From NCBI GenBank assembly GCA_007571095.1, contig RKSB01000181.1:1-14169 (forward strand): DNA of 14,169 nt. Direction: 5' to 3'. Below, piece by piece: positions 7,273 to 12,960 of the stretch. The DNA is from K189A clade bacterium (lineage in GTDB: Bacteria; Pseudomonadota; Gammaproteobacteria; Pseudomonadales; Azotimanducaceae). The first letter of the stretch is position 1. Every line of letters begins with the position of its first letter. Below the pieces are notes generated by a model, which saw nothing but the letters and a program-made list of their open reading frames with translations, had not been told where the DNA came from and did no database searches. A program made the position numbers and the translations under genes.

Positions 7273-8019
7273 TCATCTTTCTATGTTGATGGTCAGCGAT
7301 TGTCGCAAGGCTCCGACTGGTGCCCGAATCGGACGAACAGAATGCAGGGAATTGAAAGTTTTGACAAAAATAACGCACTGATTAGGTTCAAAGTTGTAGG
7401 TATGAAGAACCTCGACTTCAGAGAACTCAAGCGAGCGGTTGAGATGATTGTAGGCATTGTGAGAGTCCAGTGCACGGTTGACATCTGTTCCGCCACCATA
7501 CTCCAGTGGCCACTTGCCCTGCTCAACCATGGAAATCACCAGAGTGATGAGTTTTCTGGGCGTATCCGTGTGCGGCTTGAGGTAACCGTGTTTTCCGTGC
7601 AGGGTGGAAAACTCAAAGCGAGCGTTCAGGCGCGTGAGGTTGTAAGGCAGCCTGCCGGAGAGCAGCGAAACAATGATGTGTCTCCAGGCATCACCGGTGC
7701 TGGCAACTCGGCTACTCAGCCTGAGGTCTATATGGTGCTTTTGCAGCATGCCCAGTATGTCGCTTATGAATCCGTTGCGTTTGACATAGGCGTAAAAGTC
7801 TCGCCAGAGTGGGTTGCCCTGGACAAATTGCCGGTAGCGTCGAGAGTGATTTTTTTCAGAAAGCGACAGTTTGCAGGTATTGCCCTCCAGCCTTTTCATG
7901 ATCGAGATATCGGGGAAATTCTTCACCAGTTCCGAATAATGATCGGATGCAAGAACCTGCCTGGCCACTCCTATGGGATAGGGTTCGTATCGGAATTCCG
8001 CCTGACTAAAAGAAAGCAT
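7273..8019 (-). CDS. 2-oxoglutarate/Fe(II)-dependent dioxygenase-like protein
   Basis: The 248-residue protein has the iron facial triad of the 2OG-Fe(II) oxygenase superfamily. HTD (H150, D152) sits after a G-x-L-K-P lead-in, followed by KLITLVISMV. The distal His is in NSLHSVRP (H226), and an Arg 13 residues later (R239 in ALRQSLTINI) is suited to bind the 2OG carboxylate. GGGTDVNR (175-182) fits the beta-turn between the strands. Members hydroxylate proteins, sugars, lipids or small molecules; the substrate is not evident here. GAGG at 8029-8032 stands nine bases before the ATG. It is the first gene of the minus-strand glycosyltransferase cluster, which suggests a carbohydrate, lipid or glycoprotein substrate in that pathway. 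Confidence 0.75.
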   Translation of the reverse strand: MLSFSQAEFRYEPYPIGVARQVLASDHYSELVKNFPDISIMKRLEGNTCKLSLSEKNHSRRYRQFVQGNPLWRDFYAYVKRNGFISDILGMLQKHHIDLRLSSRVASTGDAWRHIIVSLLSGRLPYNLTRLNARFEFSTLHGKHGYLKPHTDTPRKLITLVISMVEQGKWPLEYGGGTDVNRALDSHNAYNHLNRSLEFSEVEVLHTYNFEPNQCVIFVKTFNSLHSVRPIRAPVGALRQSLTINIER

Positions 8020-8043
8020 GAGTACGGACCTCTTGTTTACCCT

Positions 8044-8057
8044 GCTTACAGCTTACA
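8044..8057 (-). repeat. Direct repeat in the leader of the dioxygenase gene
   Basis: The heptamer GCTTACA occurs twice in perfect tandem (TGTAAGC on the coding strand), about 25-40 bp before the start codon at 8019. It could be a pair of regulator half-sites or slipped-strand duplication. Short enough to be coincidence. Confidence 0.35.
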
Positions 8058-8086
8058 GATAGACAGGCCAAACAGATTTTTTTCAA
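8058..8086 (-). promoter_or_regulatory. Weak candidate promoter for the glycosyltransferase cluster
   Basis: On the minus strand TTGAAA (8086-8081) is followed after 17 bases by TCTATC (8063-8058). The -35 hexamer is good and the -10 poor. The position just upstream of the first gene of the cluster is right. Treat as a candidate only. Confidence 0.3.
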
Positions 8087-8090
8087 AAGC

Positions 8091-8156
8091 GGCGGCTGCA
8101 CGCAAGCCTTCTTTCGGTACGATAGTTATCACCGTTTGGGCTTCGCACTCGCCGCC
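8091..8156 (-). terminator. Long interrupted inverted repeat between the Lrp gene and the dioxygenase gene
   Basis: Three nested pairs share one axis. GGCGGC (8091-8096) pairs with GCCGCC (8151-8156), AAGCC (8104-8108) with GGCTT (8139-8143), and CGGT plus GATA (8115-8124, with a two-base bulge) with TATCACCG (8127-8134). On the minus strand the structure follows the Lrp gene and is trailed by a short CTTTTG. It may therefore act as a terminator or processing site for the regulator transcript, separating it from the glycosyltransferase genes. The T-run is too short for a textbook rho-independent terminator. Confidence 0.4.
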
Positions 8157-8174
8157 GGGCGCGTGAATGTCAGC

Positions 8175-8642
8175 CTAAACCGATCTTCGACAAGATTCAA
8201 AATGCTTGAGAACTATCAGGGAAGAGGCATCCCGAACAGCAGGAAGGGTCAGGATCTTGTTGTTGATGAAGCCTGCGTAGGTGTCGAGACTCTGGCTGTA
8301 AATCTCCAGCAGGAAGTCGTTTTCACCAATCAACTGATGGCAGGCTTCCACTTCCGGATAGGCTGTAACAGCGGCGAGAAACTGGTCTGTCAGGTTGACC
8401 TTGTGGCGACGCACCTTGACCATGACGAACGCATGCAGCTTTTTTCCCAGCGCGCGATTGTTCAGAGTCAGCGTAAATCGCTCGATGATGTTTTTTTCTC
8501 TCAGTGCCTCGATTCGGCGCTGGCATGCAGACGCGGAAAGGTTGACGTGTTGGGCTATCTCGGTATAGCTGGCTCGCGCATTCTGCAACAGCACATTCAA
8601 GATGGCCGAATCGAATTTATCCAAATTAATTGAATCCTGCAT
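8175..8642 (-). CDS. Lrp/AsnC family transcriptional regulator
   Basis: The 155 residues are the usual length of a feast/famine (Lrp/AsnC) regulator. The N-terminal winged helix-turn-helix is LDKFDSAILNVLLQNARASYTEIAQHV followed by LSASACQRRIEALREKNII, roughly residues 7-53. The C-terminal RAM/ACT-like effector domain spans about 66-148, with LIGENDFLLEIYS (104-116) matching the family's G-x-x-D-Y/F-L-L element. Such proteins assemble as dimers or octamers and sense amino acids or aromatic keto acids. A GGGG stretch at 8648-8651 provides a ribosome binding site five bases before the ATG. The gene is divergent from the VOC dioxygenase gene across a 125-bp AT-rich region, a common arrangement for Lrp-type regulators and their targets. 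Confidence 0.93.
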   Translation of the reverse strand: MQDSINLDKFDSAILNVLLQNARASYTEIAQHVNLSASACQRRIEALREKNIIERFTLTLNNRALGKKLHAFVMVKVRRHKVNLTDQFLAAVTAYPEVEACHQLIGENDFLLEIYSQSLDTYAGFINNKILTLPAVRDASSLIVLKHFESCRRSV

Positions 8643-8663
8643 ATTATCCCCGTCATTAATAAA

Positions 8664-8710
8664 ATTTCTGCATTTCTTCAGTCAGAATACAGAAATAAGC
8701 ATCAATTTCT
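8664..8710. promoter_or_regulatory. Candidate Lrp-type operator with repeated ATTTCT/AGAAAT elements
   Basis: ATTTCTG (8664-8670) and CAGAAAT (8690-8696) form an inverted pair centred on 8680, with further matching pairs inside (ATT/AAT and C/G). A third element, ATTTCT (8705-8710), pairs with AGAAAT across eight bases. The elements lie in the 125-bp region between the regulator and the VOC gene and would overlap the regulator's own promoter area. Multiple degenerate half-sites in AT-rich DNA are what Lrp/AsnC proteins usually bind. Assignment to this regulator is inference. Confidence 0.45.
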
Positions 8711-8767
8711 CATGACTACCAGTGTACATTCTAAGTAAGTTCTTTTCTAGCTGGAGTCATATCCCCC

Positions 8768-9451
8768 ATGCCACAATCGAAAATGTCACAATCGAAAATT
8801 CCACAATCGAAAATATCGCACTTGAAGAAAGTCGATCACATCACTTACGCCGTCGCCCAGGGCAACATGGAGAAGTGGGCCTGGTTTCACATAGAAGTGG
8901 AAGGCGGAACCCTTATCAAGCGGATTGACGATGTGCGTCCAGACGACCCAGACAGCAGCATGAAGATATGGTGTATTGACTATGGGGATTTTGGCATTGC
9001 TCTGGTCGAGGGCATTGATCGAGCCAAACGCTCTCAGGTTAACGATTTTGTCAGACGGCACGGAGACCATTCGTGTCAGCATGTCGCCTACGATACCTAT
9101 GACCTTGACGCCTTCATTGAGCACATGAAATCCATGGGTGGCAACCCTCGGGGCAATGTCATTGTTCAGGATGACGGTTTTGGCATCCTCAAGCAGGTCT
9201 TTGCCAAGGGTTATGCAGGCGGCCATGCCGGCGAGGCAATTTTCCCTGAATACTGTCAGCGTCCACGCACCACCAGCGAGGCCCAGGAAGTCGAAATAAC
9301 CTTCTCTGAACAGGCCGGCAAAGGATTTTACGATCAAGTACAGGAAGCGATTGAGAGTGGCGATTCCGAACCCTTCTTCGATTTTGCTCGAATGCCGGCG
9401 AACTGGTTCGTTCCGAAAGAACAACCCAAGGCAACAAAGATGACAGGGTAG
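8768..9451 (+). CDS. VOC-superfamily dioxygenase resembling the C-terminal half of 4-hydroxyphenylpyruvate dioxygenase
   Basis: The 227-residue protein looks like one two-module half of HPPD, a non-heme iron enzyme that is normally about 350 residues. VDHITYAV (22-29) supplies the first iron-ligand His (H24), and GNMEKWAWFH matches HPPD's GRMxxWAxFY. SQVNDFVRRHGDHSCQHVAY carries the second ligand (H105), aligned with HPPD's EEFL..GxGIQHVA. ILKQVFAK corresponds to LLLQIF, and FPEYCQR carries the ligand Glu (E161), aligned with FFEFIQR. All three ligands are kept, so catalysis is plausible, on 4-hydroxyphenylpyruvate or a related aromatic oxoacid. The N-terminal non-catalytic half is missing. 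The first 17 residues are a short repeat (PQSKM-SQSKI-PQSKI). GGAG at 8753-8756 is 11 bases from the ATG, a long spacing. Confidence 0.78.
   Translation: MPQSKMSQSKIPQSKISHLKKVDHITYAVAQGNMEKWAWFHIEVEGGTLIKRIDDVRPDDPDSSMKIWCIDYGDFGIALVEGIDRAKRSQVNDFVRRHGDHSCQHVAYDTYDLDAFIEHMKSMGGNPRGNVIVQDDGFGILKQVFAKGYAGGHAGEAIFPEYCQRPRTTSEAQEVEITFSEQAGKGFYDQVQEAIESGDSEPFFDFARMPANWFVPKEQPKATKMTG
8771..8815 (+). repeat. Three tandem 15-bp repeats at the start of the VOC gene
   Basis: Three consecutive 15-bp units share the exact core ACAATCGAAAAT (8773-8784, 8788-8799, 8803-8814). A fourth, degenerate unit follows at 8816-8830. The repeat is in frame and encodes a five-residue motif, x-Q-S-K-I/M, before the folded domain starts at about residue 20. 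The second ATG inside the repeat (8783) is an alternative in-frame start. Confidence 0.9.
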
Positions 9452-9486
9452 AAGCAAAGCTCGCACTCATCGAGTTGAAGCTAGGC

Positions 9487-9492
9487 TATAAT
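9487..9492 (+). promoter_or_regulatory. Candidate -10 element for the TonB-dependent receptor gene
   Basis: A perfect TATAAT sits 42 bp before the receptor ATG, in the 83-bp gap after the VOC gene. No good -35 hexamer is found 16-18 bp upstream (CACTCA at 17). If it is used, an activator would be expected. It suggests the receptor can be transcribed separately from the VOC gene. Confidence 0.4.
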
Positions 9493-9534
9493 CCGAATAC
9501 GAGTCATAGTCTCAATAAAAGAGGAGAAACCATT

Positions 9535-11934
9535 ATGGCACTTGATGTTTTTGACACCTCAGGAGAAGCTGGCCGAGAAGGTCGTCGCACGCGGCCTGAT
9601 TTTCTGGCGTATCTGCAGAAAGCCTTCCTGTGCACTTTTCTTGTTGCCTTCATCAGCCCCTTTGTCAGGGATGCAATGGCCCAGGAAGGAGTTAGGGAGA
9701 TCGAAGAGATTATCGTCACCTCGACCAAACGGGAAGAATCCCTCTATACGATTGGACTCAGTGTGACCGCTCTGCAGGGCGAGGATCTGTGGGCGCGTGG
9801 TGCGGTGGATTTCGAAGACTATGCGATCGGTATTCCCAACCTGTCCTTCGGCACCACCGATGACGGTGTCCTCGCTGCTCGTACCGTTGCCATTCGCGGT
9901 ATTCAGGGAATTCATACCACAGGTTTCTACATTGACGATGTGCCTCTGGATGAATCACTCGACCCGCTGGTGCTGGATATCGAGAGGCTGGAGGTACTGC
10001 GAGGACCGCAAGGGACGCTTTTTGGTGCTCGAGGGCTGGGTGGAACGATCAGGATCATCACTCGGCAACCGGATTTCTCCGCCCCTGATTACCGTATACA
10101 CGCCGGCATCTCCTCGACTGCCAACGGAGGCCTCAATCATGTTATCGACGGCTCGGTCAACGTACCTCTCGGAAACTCCGTGGCTCTGCTTCTGACCGGC
10201 TATTACAAATATGACGAAGGTGTTTTCGACCGCATCATCGGCCCTTCGACGGCCCCTGGTGTCGTTGTACCGGCAGGGACCACAGGTGCTATAACGGGAG
10301 CCTCGACCGCCCGCAACATCGAGGATGTCGATGATCGGGTTACCTATGGCGGTGCTTTGGCATTGCTTATTGAGCCGACAGACAATCTGTCGATTACCGG
10401 TCGGGCCATGTATCAGATGACCGAACTGGATGGCTTTCCGCTGGCCGATTTCGTCAACGCCGGCAACATCAGTCTGTCAGCCGATGACCTCACTCAGGGA
10501 AGGCTGTTTGACATTCAGGAGGGCGGTGAAGACGAGTGGTTGCAACTCAGCCTGAAGATAGACTTCAAAGCTCCATTCGGTACCTTCAGCTCGGCCACCG
10601 GCTACTTCACTCGCGAGACCTTCGAAACCGAGGACAGCAGCGAGTTTATATCCTTCAGCCTGATCAACGGCATATTCGGCCAGGCCGCCACCGCCGTTCC
10701 GTCACCCATCTTTCAGTTTCTGGAGTTTACTACCCTTACCGAAGAATTTCGGTTTGTTTCTGACTTCGGAGGACGGTTTGAAGTGACTTCCGGAATCTTC
10801 TATCAGCTGACCGACGACGACCAGGCCTATATTCCACAAAATATCGCCGAAGGCTTCGGCAACGTACTCCTGCCTCTCGCGCCCGGAGGCGGGCTGGTTG
10901 CCACTGGCAGCGACCTTATTTTCACCTCGGACCGTGACAACGAAATCGAGGAATTCGGTATCTATGGGGAATTTGACATCACGGTTACAGACCGCTTCAG
11001 CTTCACTCTGGGTGCCCGTTATTTCGACACCGAGGTCAAGAGTATCGATGACATTGATGGATTTGCCGCCGGCGGGCCGAGCTTCAGAAGCAGCAACCAG
11101 TCCGAAAGCGGACTCAATCTGAAGGGACTTCTGGAATGGCAGATAAATGATGAGGTTTACGTCTATGCTTCTGTGGCAGAGGGATTTCGAATCGGCGGTG
11201 CCAACGGTGCGTTGCCGGACGCGCTTGGTTGCCAGGCACAACTCGCCACTGCCGGTTTCAGCAGTGCGCAAAGCGAAAACTATGACTCCGATGAGCTTGT
11301 CAGTTACGAAGCCGGCGTCAAGGTAAACCGGTATGATCCTCGACTCGGTGCCCTCTCGCTGAATGCCGCCGCCTTTCTGATCGATTTCGAGGACATCCAG
11401 CAAACCGTGTTGCTGACTTGCGGGTTTAGCTTCGTTGCCAACCTGGGCAGTGCTTCAAGCCGTGGTCTTGAGGTTGAATTCACCCTCAAGCCTGTTGACC
11501 GGCTTACTCTGCAGGCAGCCATCGGCTACACAGATGCCGAATTTACCGATACGGTGGCAAATCTTCTGATCAGCGACGGTGACCCGCTACAGCAGGTACC
11601 TGAGTGGACGCTGGGCTTAAGTGGCGACTATTCGGCACCTCTGGCCGGTGCCCTTGAATGGTTCATTCGACTGGACCTGACTTATGTTGACGACAGTGTC
11701 AGTACGGTCAATGCCCGAGATGTACCAAGAAACCGTCCTTCTTATGAGCTTTTCAACGGCCGTATCGGCATTCGGGGCGGCAACTGGAATGTGGCCTTCT
11801 TTGCCGAAAACCTCTTTGACGAGGCGGCCGTCTTTTCCGATAACCGCAATATCGCCGCCGAATCTTCGAATCGACCAAGGGTCAGCCGCAACCGTCCAAG
11901 GACTATCGGTGTCGACTTTCGCTACGATTTCTGA
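9535..11934 (+). CDS. TonB-dependent outer-membrane receptor
   Basis: The 799-residue product is a TonB-dependent receptor that takes up a ligand across the outer membrane using energy passed by TonB/ExbBD. The N-terminus is a long signal peptide: a charged stretch of about 28 residues, a hydrophobic core (29-43) and a likely cleavage at AMA-Q (47-50). The TonB box EIEEIIVTSTKR (55-66) follows directly. The plug domain runs about 69-180, with AIRGIQG, FYIDDVPL, RLEVLRGPQGTLFG (151-164) and GGTIRIIT. The rest is a 22-strand barrel ending in the terminal Phe of DFRYDF. There is no STN signalling domain, so transcriptional self-signalling is unlikely. GGAG at 9523-9526, eight bases before the ATG, fixes the start. 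The ligand is not evident; the neighbours suggest a small aromatic or ester compound rather than a siderophore. Confidence 0.95.
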   Translation: MALDVFDTSGEAGREGRRTRPDFLAYLQKAFLCTFLVAFISPFVRDAMAQEGVREIEEIIVTSTKREESLYTIGLSVTALQGEDLWARGAVDFEDYAIGIPNLSFGTTDDGVLAARTVAIRGIQGIHTTGFYIDDVPLDESLDPLVLDIERLEVLRGPQGTLFGARGLGGTIRIITRQPDFSAPDYRIHAGISSTANGGLNHVIDGSVNVPLGNSVALLLTGYYKYDEGVFDRIIGPSTAPGVVVPAGTTGAITGASTARNIEDVDDRVTYGGALALLIEPTDNLSITGRAMYQMTELDGFPLADFVNAGNISLSADDLTQGRLFDIQEGGEDEWLQLSLKIDFKAPFGTFSSATGYFTRETFETEDSSEFISFSLINGIFGQAATAVPSPIFQFLEFTTLTEEFRFVSDFGGRFEVTSGIFYQLTDDDQAYIPQNIAEGFGNVLLPLAPGGGLVATGSDLIFTSDRDNEIEEFGIYGEFDITVTDRFSFTLGARYFDTEVKSIDDIDGFAAGGPSFRSSNQSESGLNLKGLLEWQINDEVYVYASVAEGFRIGGANGALPDALGCQAQLATAGFSSAQSENYDSDELVSYEAGVKVNRYDPRLGALSLNAAAFLIDFEDIQQTVLLTCGFSFVANLGSASSRGLEVEFTLKPVDRLTLQAAIGYTDAEFTDTVANLLISDGDPLQQVPEWTLGLSGDYSAPLAGALEWFIRLDLTYVDDSVSTVNARDVPRNRPSYELFNGRIGIRGGNWNVAFFAENLFDEAAVFSDNRNIAAESSNRPRVSRNRPRTIGVDFRYDF

Positions 11935-11952
11935 AAAGCAGCGCGACCCTGA

Positions 11953-11981
11953 CAGCCTGTGAAGGCTGGTATGGCAGCCTT
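11953..11981 (+). promoter_or_regulatory. Two mutually exclusive hairpins at the hydrolase start codon
   Basis: CAGCCT (11953-11958) can pair with AGGCTG (11963-11968), closing a GUGA tetraloop. The same AGGCTG, extended to AAGGCTG (11962-11968), can instead pair perfectly with CAGCCTT (11975-11981). That places the ATG at 11971 in the six-base loop. The GAAGG ribosome binding site (11961-11965) lies within both alternatives. Pairing is exact by eye; a regulatory role is inference. Confidence 0.45.
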
Positions 11982-12810
11982 GTCCAAACGCAGGGTTCGC
12001 CTGTCTTCGGAAGTCGAACTCGCCTATGTTCAGCGGCATTCCGAGGCTTCTGCGACTGCCCCCTGTCTGTTGATGGTTCCGGGGTTTACCTTTTCCAGCG
12101 ATGTCTTTTGTCATCAGATAGAAGCCTTTGCAAATGATTTTCAGGTCATCGCGCTGGATCCACGCAGCCACGGCGACTCTTCGCTCACAGAGGTCGGCAA
12201 CGATTACTTGACTCAGGCGGAGGATTTACGCCTGTTTATCGACAAGCTGAATCTTGACCAGATTATCCTGCTTGGCTGGTCGTTCGGTGCTCTGGCGACC
12301 TGGGCCTGTGGCACCCTCATACCCGAGCGACTGAAAGCCCATGTCTGTGTTGACATGCCGCCGGTTCCACTCTCGGCAGACGAATCCCGAGGTGTCTGGG
12401 TTGAGGGCAGGATCGCCGATATGGCCGGGGCTTATCACGCCCTGCTTTCTGCCGAAGGCCAGGCGGCGATGATGCGAGACTATGCCCAACATGTCATGGT
12501 TGAGCGCGAACTCAACGAAGACGAACTCGACTGGATCGTGAATCTGTCCCTGCGCACTCCGCACACCACTGCCGCCACTCTGTTTGCAGCCGGCCTCTTC
12601 AGTAACCGGCTTGAGCAGGCCCAAGCCCTGGAAAAACAAGTCCCCAGCCGGTTTTATGTGGCATCTCACTGGGCTTCTGTCGCCCGAGAATATCTGCGCA
12701 AGGAATGTTCTCGGTCAAGTGTGGTCGCTTTTGGCGGCCACATGATGTTCTGGGAGTATCCGGAAAAATTCAACGATGACTTGAAGGCATTCATCGATTC
12801 GCTGGAATGA
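11971..12810 (+). CDS. Alpha/beta-fold hydrolase
   Basis: This 279-residue cytoplasmic protein has the alpha/beta hydrolase fold. The oxyanion loop is in MVPGFTFSS (35-43), LDPRSHGDS (62-70) is the typical strand-turn, and the nucleophile elbow is GWSFG (S104). The catalytic histidine is in GGHMMFWEYP (H257). The usual acidic residue after strand seven is not seen: the segment reads RFYVASHWASVA (227-238). D128 after strand six (CVDMPP) could stand in, though Asp is common there anyway. Likely substrates are an ester, lactone or carbon-carbon bond as in meta-cleavage hydrolases. The ATG at 11971, preceded by GAAGG five bases upstream, is preferred over an upstream GTG at 11959. It follows the receptor gene by 36 bp and probably shares its transcript. 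Confidence 0.85.
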   Translation: MAALSKRRVRLSSEVELAYVQRHSEASATAPCLLMVPGFTFSSDVFCHQIEAFANDFQVIALDPRSHGDSSLTEVGNDYLTQAEDLRLFIDKLNLDQIILLGWSFGALATWACGTLIPERLKAHVCVDMPPVPLSADESRGVWVEGRIADMAGAYHALLSAEGQAAMMRDYAQHVMVERELNEDELDWIVNLSLRTPHTTAATLFAAGLFSNRLEQAQALEKQVPSRFYVASHWASVAREYLRKECSRSSVVAFGGHMMFWEYPEKFNDDLKAFIDSLE

Positions 12811-12828
12811 CGACGAATCTCCTCTCCA

Positions 12829-12941
12829 TGGCCGCTTTCGTCCGTTCGGCCAGCAAAGAAAAAGAGGCGGGCCCTGTAAACCAACTGCCAGTTGCAAGCG
12901 AATGCAGGCACGCATATCTTTCATTGCTTTGCGACTGCCTG
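12829..12941 (+). promoter_or_regulatory. Structured 150-bp leader before hisC
   Basis: Three inverted repeats follow one another in the gap between the hydrolase and hisC. TGGCCG/CGGCCA lies at 12829-12834 and 12847-12852. The near-perfect palindrome CAACTGCCAGTTG is at 12882-12894. CAGGCA/TGCCTG lies at 12905-12910 and 12936-12941. None is followed by a T-run, and no His-, Phe- or Tyr-rich leader peptide was found, so a classical attenuator is not supported. The palindrome is a candidate operator. Confidence 0.35.
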
Positions 12942-12960
12942 AGTGCACTCGTCTTTCGAA

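Noticed and set aside
7204..8166. 320-codon plus-strand open frame
   Set aside because: It lies antisense to the dioxygenase-like gene and runs through noncoding DNA; the minus-strand product has the intact HxD...H...R set.
8786..9466. 226-codon minus-strand open frame
   Set aside because: It is the antisense shadow of the VOC dioxygenase, whose family motifs are clear on the plus strand.
9460..9475. Small inverted repeats (CTCG/CGAG, ACTC/GAGT) after the VOC gene as a terminator
   Set aside because: Four-base stems without a T-run are expected by chance.
4601..12960. Mobile element or prophage at the pheA-hisC interval
   Set aside because: No transposase, integrase, phage gene, terminal repeat or target duplication was seen at either edge.
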